Origin: Bacillota bacterium
GTDB taxonomy: Bacteria > Bacillota > UBA4882 > UBA8346
DNA: 64,000 nt
Assembly (NCBI GenBank): GCA_023392595.1
Contig: JAEVYU010000053.1
Span: 62,001-126,000 of the forward strand
Direction of reading: 5' to 3'
Numbering within the stretch: the stretch's first letter is position 1; the number at the start of each line of letters is the position of its first letter. Below, one piece after another: positions 8,181-17,947 of the stretch. A program made the position numbers and the translations under genes. The notes beneath the pieces are model-generated. The model did not search any database. It was not told the DNA's origin and worked only from the letters and a program-made list of their open reading frames with translations.

Positions 8181-9479
8181 TTAATTAAACCGGGTCAACA
8201 CCACCGAATAAATATCTTCCAACAGTTTGAGCCCGCCGTTATAACCGACATAGGAGCCGTTAATGACCAGCCTTTCAATAATCGGCCACGAAATCATGAT
8301 ATAATGTGCTTTTAACTCCTTTACTAATTTTTTCTCCCATGAACTGCCCAGGATCAAAGGATAACCATGAAAATCCGTTTGGTGAATTTCATCGTGGATC
8401 TGCCGTCCGTCACTGGAAAACTCAACTTCAGCAATGATCCCGTCATTGAAATCCCGGAAATAGCTTCGCACCTGATTCTGATATTCCAGCGGGGTATCAT
8501 CGGTGATATATTGTTTGGATGGTATCCGCCCCAAATCGTTCACTAAAAATTTGGTTAATGCCAGTGCATATTGAGCATCGGAAACCACCACAAACCGTTT
8601 GGACATCACCCGGGTCTCCAGAAAAACATCGGCGAAACGTTCAATGTAGTAGTAATATTCATCCTCTTGTTTCTTAATTACGGACTCAACCTGATTGCCC
8701 GGGAGACCAGCAAATTCAGCGACAGCTCTTAGAAACTTACTGGTCTCAAAAGCGCCTACCGGAAGAGTCGGATAATGGAGATAGGGTGTTCCGAAACGTT
8801 CCTGCAAAGATTGGGCGTTTTTCAGACCCAGCCAAGGGGAAACCACCAAATTAAACTGGGCCTGGGGAATCTGCCGGATATTTTGAATGCCTCGCCCGTG
8901 TCCAAAAATAGTATTGGGCACCAGACCGATCTGCCCAATCAGCCGTTCCAGCTCTCGTAAATTACCAAGCCAAAACGGATCATGCATGGGGAGCCCTGCC
9001 CAAATATTGACTAGCCCCTTAATTTTAGGCGGAGATTCTTTTAAGTATTGGTCGATAATCGCCTGAATGACCCATTCATGACCCTGATAATTGTTGGCTT
9101 TAAAACCGGGTGTCGAGGCAAAAATCACCGGTTTTTCGGAATCTTCAAAAGAGCGGACCACTTCAGCTCCGTCATCTCCGACGATTTCCGAGGTGCATCC
9201 GGTTAGCACTACATATAAATCGGCATCCACTACTTTGAGGGAATTTTCGATGGTCTCTTTCAAACGGCTCTCGCCGCCAAAAATTACTTCTTTCTCGCTA
9301 ATGTTGGTGCATGGAAAGATATGGGGCGAAAAATGTCCGGAACTGCCTACACTGCCGCCCAATTTTTCAGCACAACCCGGTCCGGCATGCAAGATGGGTA
9401 AAGCTCCGGGAATCGACTGTACCGTTTGCATTGCGGCCATTGCGCATTTATACCTTGGTTGATCGAGTATTCTGGCCAT
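8181..9479 (-). CDS. Nitrogenase-like component-1 beta subunit (pair 2, NifK-like)
   Basis: A 432-residue protein of the nitrogenase component 1 family, NifK/NifN branch, lacking the long N-terminal extension of true NifK. The three P-cluster cysteines are conserved: C12 (YKCAMAAMQ), C36 (HAGPGC) and C95 (VVLTGC). Family motifs include EKEVIFGGESRL, GDDGAEVVRSF and a C-terminal YVGYNGGLKLLEDIY. The start lies one base after the stop of its D-type partner, so a 1:1 complex is expected. The transporter genes in the same operon suggest reduction of an imported organosulfur substrate. A cofactor-scaffold (NifN-like) role is the alternative. Confidence 0.88.
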   Translation of the reverse strand: MARILDQPRYKCAMAAMQTVQSIPGALPILHAGPGCAEKLGGSVGSSGHFSPHIFPCTNISEKEVIFGGESRLKETIENSLKVVDADLYVVLTGCTSEIVGDDGAEVVRSFEDSEKPVIFASTPGFKANNYQGHEWVIQAIIDQYLKESPPKIKGLVNIWAGLPMHDPFWLGNLRELERLIGQIGLVPNTIFGHGRGIQNIRQIPQAQFNLVVSPWLGLKNAQSLQERFGTPYLHYPTLPVGAFETSKFLRAVAEFAGLPGNQVESVIKKQEDEYYYYIERFADVFLETRVMSKRFVVVSDAQYALALTKFLVNDLGRIPSKQYITDDTPLEYQNQVRSYFRDFNDGIIAEVEFSSDGRQIHDEIHQTDFHGYPLILGSSWEKKLVKELKAHYIMISWPIIERLVINGSYVGYNGGLKLLEDIYSVVLTRFN

Positions 9480-9480
9480 T

Positions 9481-10956
9481 TTATCCTATCGACTCCTTTA
9501 GAAATGTTGCATTGCCCTGATTGTACCACCACTGAGTATAAGGAAGTTTCACCCGGGCGGCCAGGTTTTTTTCAAAACTGCGGTTGTGAATGGTATCCAA
9601 TACCGCATAGGCAAAATTTAAAGTCCCCTGATAACCGAAAATCATATATTCATCCGCCACATAAAGCGCAGGCACACCTTGTTTAATCGCCCAGACCGTA
9701 GTTCCGGGATGCCGAGAAAAATAGATATCCGGCTGATACTGATGTAAAATATTCAGCACTTCGAAGTTTTGCTGGTCGGCCACACTGATCTTAAAATTAG
9801 CCGGGGAAGTCGCATCCAAATATTTTAATGAAGGCGGTAACTGGCCGTTATCATACTGGTGATCGTAATGCCAGGCTGCTCCCCAAACCACTTCCATGCC
9901 CAATTCCTGCAAAACCCGGGATACTTCGAAGGTATAGCCGGGACCCATTCCGATCACAGCCCGTAATCCTTTTAAATCTTTTTTAACCGCTTCAATCTGC
10001 GGTAGATATTTTTCCCTTTGTCCGTTGATGTAGGACTCAACTTCACCCTCTTTACCGATGACCCGTCCGATTTCCCGGAGCCACGTTTCAAAACCGGTGA
10101 TCCCCAAAGGGTTGATGGTCCTGATATAGGGGACCCCATACTGCTGTTCTAAAGCATTTCCCAGATAAGTTCCGAGGGTTCCACAAATGCATACGGTAGC
10201 CAAAGATTCTGAAATATGGGAAAGTTCTTCCACGGTGGCATTTTGGTACAAAAACTGCGGCTTGATCCCAAAGTTGGCGAACAGTTCGGTAATTTCCACC
10301 CGAGCGCTTTCAAAAAAGTTTTTAAAGTTAATCACCGGCGACTTTTTACTCGTTCGGGGCGGCTTGACAATACTGGTCAGGACTGCGTGGTCGGCAGCGT
10401 CAAATCCCGTTGCCCAGATGCGGGATTTAAATCCTTCGCAATGGACAGCCGCTATGGGTATGGGCAGTTCCGTTTTAAGCTCTTCCACGATCCCGTCGAC
10501 ATCTTCACCGATAATCCCCGTTACACAAGAAGTTCCGATGAAAATGGCTTTGGGCTGATAACGGCGATAGGTTTCCAAAATAACATCGCGAAGAGTACCG
10601 ACTGCCCCAAATACTGTATCTTGCTCATTCATATCGGTTCCTACAAATACAGTATGATTAACAACTCCGATCTTGGTTGCGAGCTGAGTGTTTAAAACGT
10701 CGGCCCCGGCTGCACCGGCAGTACAACCGGAAGGAGCGTGATTGATAACGGCGATATCACGGATACCCGAAATTTGGCCTAGAGCGCAACCTGATAGGCA
10801 CGTGCTGGACTGGCTGAAACAACGTTCCCGGTCTTTAGGACCCCCGCAGCGGGATTGATGGACTAAATCCTTGAGATCACCGTTATATCCAGTGATGGAA
10901 CCCAAACGGTTCTCGCGGGTTCCCGCAGTTGAAACATCTAAATTAATCGGCATCAT
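9481..10956 (-). CDS. Nitrogenase-like component-1 alpha subunit (pair 2, NifD-like)
   Basis: A 491-residue NifD/NifE-branch component 1 protein. P-cluster-type cysteines are C53 (STCLSGC; C57 is a neighbour), C78 (HAPSGC) and C144 (GTSC). A Cys equivalent to the FeMo-cofactor ligand of NifD (C275) is present as C258 in VCICGTLG, 15 residues before the conserved QYGVPY tyrosine, matching NifD spacing. The position of the second NifD ligand (His442, just before GFDG) is Phe here (IFGYQG), so the active-site cofactor must be held differently from FeMo-co. AGGAGG precedes tandem ATGs. It is most similar to the alpha subunit of pair 3 in this window. Likely a C-S-cleaving reductase rather than a nitrogenase; this is inference. 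Confidence 0.88.
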   Translation of the reverse strand: MMPINLDVSTAGTRENRLGSITGYNGDLKDLVHQSRCGGPKDRERCFSQSSTCLSGCALGQISGIRDIAVINHAPSGCTAGAAGADVLNTQLATKIGVVNHTVFVGTDMNEQDTVFGAVGTLRDVILETYRRYQPKAIFIGTSCVTGIIGEDVDGIVEELKTELPIPIAAVHCEGFKSRIWATGFDAADHAVLTSIVKPPRTSKKSPVINFKNFFESARVEITELFANFGIKPQFLYQNATVEELSHISESLATVCICGTLGTYLGNALEQQYGVPYIRTINPLGITGFETWLREIGRVIGKEGEVESYINGQREKYLPQIEAVKKDLKGLRAVIGMGPGYTFEVSRVLQELGMEVVWGAAWHYDHQYDNGQLPPSLKYLDATSPANFKISVADQQNFEVLNILHQYQPDIYFSRHPGTTVWAIKQGVPALYVADEYMIFGYQGTLNFAYAVLDTIHNRSFEKNLAARVKLPYTQWWYNQGNATFLKESIG

Positions 10957-10965
10957 CCAAACCTC

Positions 10966-12249
10966 CTAGTTATTATCATATAAATCTTCCAGAAAAGTCA
11001 GACAGCCGCGATACCCTGCATAGCCGCGGTTGATGACCAATCTTTCTGTTGTAGGAAAAGCGACCACATTGGTGAGAATACCAAGCTCTGCACCAATCTC
11101 TTTTTCATAATCACTGCCTAAAATTAAAGTGGCCTCCTCCCGCCAAAATCGAATCCGCTCCCTGATGGCCCATTGATCGTTTTCAAAAATAACTTGGGGT
11201 TTCCGGGCGAATTCCAAAGTGGTTATTTCCTGCTCTATTGCGGCTCGATACTTCTCGAGCACTTCATCTGTGATAATAGCGCAAAGTGGAATCTGGCCAT
11301 AATCATTGACCAAAAACCGGGTTAGACCAAGGACCGTATTGGTATCCCCGACAATGATAAATCGGTAGCGGGTTAAAGAACCGATGATTTTCTCGATATA
11401 CGAATATACATAATCCTCTTCTTCCTTAATGACCTGATCCACCAATTTTGGATCCAATGAAAGCCGAACCCCTAGTTTACGGATAAAATCCGAGGTTGCT
11501 GTGGGGCCTATGGGCAAACCGGGATATCGAAAAGTTTCAATACCAAATTGCTGCTGATATTTTCCGGCAAACTCTTCCAACAGCCATGGAGAAAGAATCA
11601 GATTCAGGGCGGCTTCGGAAGACCTTTTAATGGTCTCTAAACCCTGATGTTCAGTAAAGAAAGTATTTACTTTTAGGCCCAATTTTCTTAAAATCCGCAG
11701 GAGCTCTTCGAAATCTCCTTCCCAGAAGATGTCCTGGGTAGGTACAATGCCTAGTAAATTAACAGTTGTGGTTTCTTTAGGAGCAGGTTCCGCCAGGCGC
11801 CCGGTTAGTGTGTTCAAAACCGCTTCGTAGCCATAGTAAGTGTCTCCCTTAAACCCTGATGTTTCCACATAGATAATCGGGACCCCGGAATCTTTAAATT
11901 GATCCACAACACCCTGGACATCATCACCGATAATCCCGGCTGTACAGCCCGTCAGTACTACAAACAAATCCCCATCCATGACTTCCAAAGACCCGCTGAT
12001 GGTCTCGGTTAATCTTTGGCTTCCACCAAAAATAACCTCTTTTTCAAACATATTGGTGCTCGGAACACCTTGGCCGCCTACATATCCGAAACCCTTGCCC
12101 CCGGACTGGCCGAACTGCCCGGCCATGGTTTGTAATCCACAGCCCGGCCCGGCGTGAAATATCGGGATTGCCCTTTCGATACTGCAAAGAGTGGCAAGAG
12201 CTCCGCCCAGTGCACAAGAAGTTCTGGGATTTTGGATAAAATGTCCCAT
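10966..12249 (-). CDS. Nitrogenase-like component-1 beta subunit (pair 1, NifK-like)
   Basis: A 427-residue NifK/NifN-branch protein. I place the start at the ATG giving MGHFIQNPRTSC, one base after the upstream stop; an open upstream extension of 41 codons lies inside the partner gene and has no family character. P-cluster-type cysteines are C12, C37 (HAGPGC) and C102 (VVLTGC). Further motifs are FEKEVIFGGSQRL, GDDVQGVVDQF and GYAGYRGCLTFLEDLY. It is paired with the D-like protein upstream. Having two pairs in one operon raises the possibility that one pair is catalytic and the other a cofactor-assembly (EN-like) scaffold, but sequence alone does not tell which. Confidence 0.87.
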   Translation of the reverse strand: MGHFIQNPRTSCALGGALATLCSIERAIPIFHAGPGCGLQTMAGQFGQSGGKGFGYVGGQGVPSTNMFEKEVIFGGSQRLTETISGSLEVMDGDLFVVLTGCTAGIIGDDVQGVVDQFKDSGVPIIYVETSGFKGDTYYGYEAVLNTLTGRLAEPAPKETTTVNLLGIVPTQDIFWEGDFEELLRILRKLGLKVNTFFTEHQGLETIKRSSEAALNLILSPWLLEEFAGKYQQQFGIETFRYPGLPIGPTATSDFIRKLGVRLSLDPKLVDQVIKEEEDYVYSYIEKIIGSLTRYRFIIVGDTNTVLGLTRFLVNDYGQIPLCAIITDEVLEKYRAAIEQEITTLEFARKPQVIFENDQWAIRERIRFWREEATLILGSDYEKEIGAELGILTNVVAFPTTERLVINRGYAGYRGCLTFLEDLYDNN

Positions 12250-12250
12250 A

Positions 12251-13702
12251 TTAGTGACCTGCTTCCTTAAAATATTTAAAGGGGCTCTGGCGGTACCAAT
12301 TTTCCTGATAAGGAAGGCGCTTATGACTGGATAGTCGTAGGGTAAAACTGGGATTTTCAATAGCATTTTCAATTTTTTTGCCTAAGTAAAGGAGTCCGTT
12401 ATAACCCATGGTCGGCCGTTTGACTTCTAAAACATGGGTGGAAGTTACTCCTTGCTTGGCGACCCAGGTTGACATCCCGATAAATAAGTCGGGTTTCAGC
12501 CGGTTTACTAAATTGGCTTGCTCAAAAGGTTGCATATTGGCGACATCCACCAAAAAATCATCACCATGGAGTTGGATCAGCCGGTCCAAGTCTTCCACCA
12601 AAGACTCTTCAAAAGTTGGTGTTTCCATGCCGACCAATCGTAGTCCAAAATCCTCAATCAAGGTTGCTGCTGCGAATGAACGGGCGGTTCCAGCACAAAT
12701 AAATACTCTTTTTCCTTGAATCCGCTCCCGAATGGCAGCAATTTGCGGCAATATCCGCTGGTGTTGATCAGTGATATATTGCAATGCAATATCTTCTTTA
12801 CCGACCAACCGGGCTACTTCCTGAAACCAGCGATCCGTATTCCGGATACCCAGCGGCATTCCCGGCCGGGAATATGGCATATCATATTCTTGATGTAAAG
12901 ATGCCATAAACTCATCGGCAAACACCTGACAGATAGAAGTGGAGTATTCGGCGGCGGCTATTTTCTTGATTTTTTCGAGATTGGCGTAAAACGGGATATA
13001 ATTTACATGAAGACCCAAAACAGCCAACATTCCCTCAATTTCCTGCTGGTCTTTCCAACCAATTGCCATCGGGGCAAAGACATTGATTAATCCCTTTTCC
13101 TTTGGAGGATGCCAGTCTTTGAGCACATAGTGGGAAATGGAAAAAAAAGCGCTATCAAAACCGGTGGCCGGGACTTTCGACTTAAAACCTTCACAATGAA
13201 CCGGAACAATCACCGCTTTCACCTGGGACTGCAGATTGGCGGCCACCGTATCAACATCGTCGCCGATAATCGCCGAAGCGCAAGAAGTAAATATAAAAAT
13301 CAGACCGGGATGATAGCGCTCTTCGGCGGCTAAAACCGCTTCCTGCAGCTTTTTTTCCCCTCCCAGAATGATATCGGTTTCGTCAAAATTGGTTACCATA
13401 TAACGGGCGTTTTGAATCTGATCAAGGCCCCGGTGATGCTGGCCGACCTTAAAAAGATCATTCATAAATGAAACACAACCCGTGCAGCCGCTGGGAGCAT
13501 GAATAATAAATACCGCATTCTCCATGGAAATAAAAGCTTGAATGCTGTTGAGCTGCTGGCATTGAGTAGCCTGGGCGAAAGTCCGCTCCGCATTTTTCAA
13601 ACAACGTTTTTGAAATTGCCGGGCCACTTCTCCGCTGCATCCACCGCCGCCTGTTATAGCATAGGGCCGGTCTTCACGATTTTGGACCGGGATATTGCTC
13701 AT
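12251..13702 (-). CDS. Nitrogenase-like component-1 alpha subunit (pair 1, divergent NifD/E-like)
   Basis: A 483-residue component 1 protein, the most divergent of the three alpha subunits here. P-cluster-type C48, C73 (HAPSGC) and C141 (TSCASAIIGDD) are kept. A cofactor-ligand-type Cys occurs in TSICQVFADEF, 15 residues before EYDMPY as in NifD. The His442 position is Met (TMGYNG). NFDETDIILGGEKKL and VHCEGFKS are standard family blocks. Extra cysteines near the N-terminus (C22, C34) are not part of the known pattern. AAGGAGAG precedes the ATG. It follows the ATPase gene by 15 bases, so transporter and enzyme are co-transcribed. Confidence 0.86.
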   Translation of the reverse strand: MSNIPVQNREDRPYAITGGGGCSGEVARQFQKRCLKNAERTFAQATQCQQLNSIQAFISMENAVFIIHAPSGCTGCVSFMNDLFKVGQHHRGLDQIQNARYMVTNFDETDIILGGEKKLQEAVLAAEERYHPGLIFIFTSCASAIIGDDVDTVAANLQSQVKAVIVPVHCEGFKSKVPATGFDSAFFSISHYVLKDWHPPKEKGLINVFAPMAIGWKDQQEIEGMLAVLGLHVNYIPFYANLEKIKKIAAAEYSTSICQVFADEFMASLHQEYDMPYSRPGMPLGIRNTDRWFQEVARLVGKEDIALQYITDQHQRILPQIAAIRERIQGKRVFICAGTARSFAAATLIEDFGLRLVGMETPTFEESLVEDLDRLIQLHGDDFLVDVANMQPFEQANLVNRLKPDLFIGMSTWVAKQGVTSTHVLEVKRPTMGYNGLLYLGKKIENAIENPSFTLRLSSHKRLPYQENWYRQSPFKYFKEAGH

Positions 13703-13717
13703 CAGAATCTCTCCTTT

Positions 13718-14470
13718 TCAAATATCATAATTCCACTCTGGTAAGATTCTTTTTAAAAATTGCTGCGTTCGCTCTTCCCTGGGATGGGTAAACAACTGCC
13801 CTGGGGTCCCTTCTTCCACAATCAAGCCCTCATCCATGAAAACAACATGGTTGGCCACATCGGCTGCAAATGAAAGTTCATGGGTGACCACAATCATGGT
13901 GATTCCTTCTTTGGCGACTTTTTTGATCACCGCAAGAACCTCGCCGACCAGTTCCGGATCCAGGGCTGAAGTCGGTTCGTCAAACAAGATCACTTCCGGA
14001 TTCAACGCCAAAGCCCTGGCGATCCCCACCCGCTGCTGCTGGCCTCCGGAAAGCCGGCAGGGATAAGCATCGTATTTGTCGCTAAGACCCACCTTATCCA
14101 GTAGTTTTTTACCGATTACCTCGGCTTCATTTTTAGCAATACCGCGGGTAATGATCAGGCCCTCGGTCACATTTTCCAGCGCTGTTTTGTTACTGAACAA
14201 ATTATAATTTTGAAAAACCATGGCTGTCTGCCGACGCGCACTGAGGATATCTTTTTTGGTGGCGCGTTTAAAGTGGTAATGATTTGCCCCAATCGCCAGT
14301 TCCCCGTCATCGGCTTTTTCCAAAAAATTAATGCAGCGTAAGAGAGTGGTTTTCCCGGAACCGCTCGGTCCGATCACCACCACCACTTCCCCTTTGGCAA
14401 CCTTCAAATCGATGCCTTTCAATACTTGATGCTTGCCGAAGGCTTTATGGACTCCTTTTAACTCGATCAA
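13718..14470 (-). CDS. Amino-acid-type ABC transporter ATPase (GlnQ/TcyN-like)
   Basis: A 250-residue polar-amino-acid ABC ATPase with Walker A GPSGSGKTT, Q-loop VFQNYNLF, signature LSGGQQQRVGIARALA, Walker B VILFDEPTSALD and H-loop VVTHE. The start is a TTG (IELKGVHKAF frame) behind GGAGGAGG, overlapping the permease stop (TTGA); a longer open frame upstream lies within the permease gene and is not credible. With two permeases and two binding proteins it completes an importer resembling TcyJKLMN of Bacillus subtilis, which takes up cystine and S-alkylated cysteines. Substrate assignment is inference from operon resemblance. Confidence 0.9.
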   Translation of the reverse strand: MIELKGVHKAFGKHQVLKGIDLKVAKGEVVVVIGPSGSGKTTLLRCINFLEKADDGELAIGANHYHFKRATKKDILSARRQTAMVFQNYNLFSNKTALENVTEGLIITRGIAKNEAEVIGKKLLDKVGLSDKYDAYPCRLSGGQQQRVGIARALALNPEVILFDEPTSALDPELVGEVLAVIKKVAKEGITMIVVTHELSFAADVANHVVFMDEGLIVEEGTPGQLFTHPREERTQQFLKRILPEWNYDI

Positions 14471-15177
14471 AACACCTCCTCCTTTCGATACACGGAGAGC
14501 CTTTTTTCCAAAATAAATGAAATTTTTTCGATAGCTGCATTTAAGACCCAATAAACTATAGCTGAGGCTACATAAGCCTCCAAATATTTGTAATTCGCGG
14601 TGGCCGTAATCAACGCGGCGTTCATCAGGTCGACCACAGAAATCATAAATACCAAGGAGGTGCTTTTGATCATCCCGATTAAATTGCTGCACAACATGGG
14701 AACAGCTGCCGGCAAGGCCTGCGGCAGGACAATCCGGCGTAAAACCTGAAAATGAGTCATACCGACGGAATAAGCCGCTTCATATTGCCCCCTGTTGACC
14801 GACATCAAAGCCCCGCGAATAGTTTCCGATATATTGGCGACAGCCACCGTCAATAATGCCGTAAAGGCGATATAAATGACATTAATATCTTTGGAATGCA
14901 ATCTCCAATGGAATTTATCAGCGATACTGTCAAACCCTTGGACCATTACAAAATAAATGATTAATATCTGCAATACCACCGGTATGCCTTTGGTGATGAC
15001 GATGTAAACCTGCATCCCCCTTGCCAATATCTTGACCTGAAATAATCTCGCCAAAGCGATGAAAGTCCCCAAAACGATACCCAAAGTAAAAGGAACAAAG
15101 GCCAGCAAAAGGGTTACCGGTGTATAACGCAAAGCCGCTTTCATGGCAATTAACATAAATTGAAAATCAAAATTCAT
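14467..15177 (-). CDS. Amino-acid ABC transporter permease (TcyM-like)
   Basis: A 236-residue inner-membrane permease of the HisMQ family with about five transmembrane segments and the EAA loop EAAYSVGMTHFQVLRRIVLPQA that docks on the ATPase. It overlaps the ATPase start and follows its sister permease by 4 bases, so the two probably form the heterodimeric channel of the family-3 importer in this operon. Confidence 0.88.
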   Translation of the reverse strand: MNFDFQFMLIAMKAALRYTPVTLLLAFVPFTLGIVLGTFIALARLFQVKILARGMQVYIVITKGIPVVLQILIIYFVMVQGFDSIADKFHWRLHSKDINVIYIAFTALLTVAVANISETIRGALMSVNRGQYEAAYSVGMTHFQVLRRIVLPQALPAAVPMLCSNLIGMIKSTSLVFMISVVDLMNAALITATANYKYLEAYVASAIVYWVLNAAIEKISFILEKRLSVYRKEEVF

Positions 15178-15181
15178 CGTA

Positions 15182-15874
15182 TCATCGCCCGATAATGTTA
15201 TATTTTAATTTCTTCTCAATGCCGGAGAATCCATATTCCATCAGAATGCAAAGGGTTAAGAAAATGACCGCTGCACCGACATATCCTTCCAAAGTATGAT
15301 AAGTACTGGCGCCAATAACCCGGGCTTTGCCGATGACATCAATGATTCCCAGTGAAAAAGCCACCGACGTATTCTGCAATAATCCCACCATATTCATTCC
15401 AAGGCTGGGTAAAGCTATCAACAGCGCTTGCGGTGCCACAATCCTCCTGAATGTCTGTAGCCTGCTCATACCGACGGCATAGGCCGCTTCCGTCTGGCCG
15501 ATGGGTACTCCGATAATGGCAGCCCGGATAATCTCAGCCATAAAAGCTGCCATGTTTAAACCATAAGTAATGATAATAAAAATTAATTTGTCCCAATGGT
15601 TGATATCCACATGAACTTTTAATAAAACCAGCGGTAATCCGTAATAAACAATGAACATCTGCACAATGATGGGGGTGCCCCGCATGAAAGAAATATAAAT
15701 GGCGGAAATTTGATTGAGGAAAGGCGTTTTCCCTAACCGGAATAAAGCCAAAACGGTGCCAAAGAAGACTCCCAATACGGTTGCAGTAATTACAATCAAT
15801 AGCGTAATATGCAATCGCAATAACAACTTGGGAAAATATTCAAATATTAATTTAACGTCAAATAATTGTCCCAT
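15182..15874 (-). CDS. Amino-acid ABC transporter permease (TcyL-like)
   Basis: A 230-residue HisMQ-type permease with five or so transmembrane helices, the SFMRGTPIIVQMFIVYYG segment characteristic of polar amino-acid permeases, and the EAA loop EAAYAVGMSRLQTFRRIVAP. It lies 10 bases downstream of the amidohydrolase gene and pairs with the next permease. The interposed amidohydrolase means uptake and deacylation genes are translated from the same mRNA. Confidence 0.88.
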   Translation of the reverse strand: MGQLFDVKLIFEYFPKLLLRLHITLLIVITATVLGVFFGTVLALFRLGKTPFLNQISAIYISFMRGTPIIVQMFIVYYGLPLVLLKVHVDINHWDKLIFIIITYGLNMAAFMAEIIRAAIIGVPIGQTEAAYAVGMSRLQTFRRIVAPQALLIALPSLGMNMVGLLQNTSVAFSLGIIDVIGKARVIGASTYHTLEGYVGAAVIFLTLCILMEYGFSGIEKKLKYNIIGR

Positions 15875-15884
15875 TTAGCTCCCC

Positions 15885-17087
15885 TCAGGCCTTTTCCCTT
15901 TCCAGACCCACAGGGTTCAAAAAATCCAAAGCCGCCTGGGCGAGAAAAGCCGCACCCAGAGGCAACGCTTCCTCATCAATATCAAATCTGGGATGATGCA
16001 ACGGAAAATTCTCTTTATTTTCAGCAGCCACCCCTAATGAAACAAACGTAGCCGGTACGACATGGGAAAAACTGGTGAAATCTTCCCCCAACAAAACCCG
16101 GGGAACCTCGACAACATGGGCGGCTCCAAATATTTTTTCAGCCGCTTGTTTTGCAAGGGCCGTTACTTTCCTATCATTCATTAAGGGTTTATTGCCGGAT
16201 ACAAATTGAAATTGATAGTTGCAGTCGTGGGCCTGGCAGATATGCTTGATTAATCTTTCCATCCACTCGCCTGCCTGATTGATAAGGTTTTCATTAAAAC
16301 ATCTTACCGTGCCGGTTAACCCCACCTTATCGGCAATGATATTGGCTCTGTTCCCACCATGAATGGTTCCGATGGTCAGTACAAAAGGTTCAGCGGGATC
16401 GATTTTTGAAGATGAAATGGTTTGCAAAGCCTGAATCACTTCAGCCGCAATCAAAACCGCATCTTTAGCCTTATGGGGCCAGGCTCCATGTCCGGTTTCT
16501 CCGAGGATTTCAATTTGAAACCCACCGGCCACCGCATAAAAAGGGCCTTCCCGGTAACCCAGATTTCCTACAGGCAGATTGGGATCTACATGCAAACCAA
16601 TAATTGCATCCACTGTAGGGTTTTCCAACACCCCTTCCCGGATCATTTCCCCAGCGCCACCTTTAGGACTTTCTTCACTGGGTTGAAAAATCAACTTCAC
16701 TTCCCCTTGGATAGACTGCCGTTCTTTGACCAAGATTTGGGCAGCCCCCAGTAAAGCTGCAGTATGGGCATCATGTCCGCAAGCATGCATGATGCCCTGA
16801 TGTTCCGACCGGAATTCCAAAACGTTTTCCTCTTGAACCGGTAAAGCATCCATATCGGCTCTTAAAGCAACGGTGGCCCCCGGCTGTTCCCCCCGGATCA
16901 GGCCAACAACACCCGTCTTGCCGACTTTTTCCTGAGCTTCAATGCCCAGTTCCCGCAAGGTTTTTGCCACCAGTTCGGCGGTGGCAAATTCCTCCATGGC
17001 CAGTTCCGGATGGCGATGAATCTGTCGGCGAAGCTCAATAATTTTTTCCGTAATTTCCAGGGCATATGACTTGATATGCTGATCCAT
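15885..17087 (-). CDS. M20 amidohydrolase (HipO/SndA-like N-deacylase)
   Basis: A 400-residue M20D metallopeptidase/amidohydrolase. Visible family features are RRQIHRHPELAMEE, ALRADMDALPVQE, the metal-binding HACGHDAHTAALLGA, FQPSEESPKGGAGEMI with the catalytic Glu, and the late GEDFTSFSHVVPA. Relatives hydrolyse N-acyl amino acids. In B. subtilis the tcyJKLMN operon also carries such an enzyme, SndA, which deacetylates S-alkyl-N-acetylcysteines during sulfur salvage; the same logic fits here. The ATG is chosen; two TTG codons just upstream are alternatives. It is intact and cytoplasmic, with no signal peptide. Confidence 0.85.
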   Translation of the reverse strand: MDQHIKSYALEITEKIIELRRQIHRHPELAMEEFATAELVAKTLRELGIEAQEKVGKTGVVGLIRGEQPGATVALRADMDALPVQEENVLEFRSEHQGIMHACGHDAHTAALLGAAQILVKERQSIQGEVKLIFQPSEESPKGGAGEMIREGVLENPTVDAIIGLHVDPNLPVGNLGYREGPFYAVAGGFQIEILGETGHGAWPHKAKDAVLIAAEVIQALQTISSSKIDPAEPFVLTIGTIHGGNRANIIADKVGLTGTVRCFNENLINQAGEWMERLIKHICQAHDCNYQFQFVSGNKPLMNDRKVTALAKQAAEKIFGAAHVVEVPRVLLGEDFTSFSHVVPATFVSLGVAAENKENFPLHHPRFDIDEEALPLGAAFLAQAALDFLNPVGLEREKA

Positions 17088-17111
17088 GGTCAACAAACTC
17101 TTTTCCTAAGC

Positions 17112-17921
17112 TTATTTGGTATAATCCTTGCCCAATACTTTCAGGGAGATCTTTGATAAAGTACCGTCACTCTTCAATTGCCCTATCGCTTTGTCCAGAT
17201 CATCCCGTAACCCGGTTTCATCCTTACGGTAAATAAAATAGGTATAGGAATTATACAGCGTATCACCGACAGTTTTAATAACATCCCCGTAAGCCTTGTT
17301 AATCGAATCCACATTGCGGGTAAATTGGGTCGTGGCATCGATGGAACCGGTCTTCAAATTTTGGACCAGTGTGGCCGTATCCAAGGCGCCGTATATCAGG
17401 TTTATCTTATTGCCGTGCTCTTTATTGTAACTTTCCAGGATATAAGCATCATTGCTTCCCGGCGAAACCTGAACCTTTTTGCCATAAAGGTCGCTGATGG
17501 AACGGATATCATTGCGGCTGGCCAATACTGTTATTTTGGTAGCTACGATGGTATAAAACTCGTTGGCAAAAAGGTATTTCTTCTCCCGTTCGGCATTTTT
17601 GGCATATTCATGGGCGGCGATATCGATTTTGCCTGAATCCAAACTCAATAAAACATTAGGGAAATCCATGGTCTGATATTCAAATTTGTATTGGGGCAAC
17701 CGTTTGTTAACGGCTTTCAAAACTTCATATTCAAAGCCGGCCAGATTTCCCTCTTCATCCAGGTAACAATAGGGCTTAAAAGCATTCCCCGTTCCCACAA
17801 TAATTGTTTTAGGGGATTTGGTATCTGCCAGCAAACTGGAATTTGTTGATACCAGCACTCCAATCAAAATGGAAGTGATCAAAAGAAGCCGCCCCCAGCG
17901 AATTGTTGCATCGCGTTTCAT
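17112..17921 (-). CDS. Family-3 solute-binding protein (TcyJ/K-like), second of tandem pair
   Basis: A 269-residue extracellular binding protein. The start is ATG (MKRDATIRWG) behind GAGGAG; the hydrophobic stretch at about residues 8-24 is a secretion signal. The mature part opens with IIVGTGNAFKPYCYLDEEGN and has the SBP_bac_3 blocks GFEYEVLKAVNKRLP, DIAAHEYAKN, and GKKVQVSPGSNDAY. It is a clear paralogue of the neighbouring binding protein, with the same TGNAFKPYCYLDE motif; TcyJ and TcyK of Bacillus are likewise tandem. It probably delivers cystine or S-substituted cysteines to the permease pair. Confidence 0.88.
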   Translation of the reverse strand: MKRDATIRWGRLLLITSILIGVLVSTNSSLLADTKSPKTIIVGTGNAFKPYCYLDEEGNLAGFEYEVLKAVNKRLPQYKFEYQTMDFPNVLLSLDSGKIDIAAHEYAKNAEREKKYLFANEFYTIVATKITVLASRNDIRSISDLYGKKVQVSPGSNDAYILESYNKEHGNKINLIYGALDTATLVQNLKTGSIDATTQFTRNVDSINKAYGDVIKTVGDTLYNSYTYFIYRKDETGLRDDLDKAIGQLKSDGTLSKISLKVLGKDYTK

Positions 17922-17947
17922 CCTTGAATTCTCCTCTCTACTTTTCT

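Noticed and set aside
12250..12372. 41-codon N-terminal extension of the pair-1 beta subunit
   Set aside because: It overlaps the end of the alpha gene in another frame and has no family similarity. The ATG one base after the alpha stop starts the conserved sequence.
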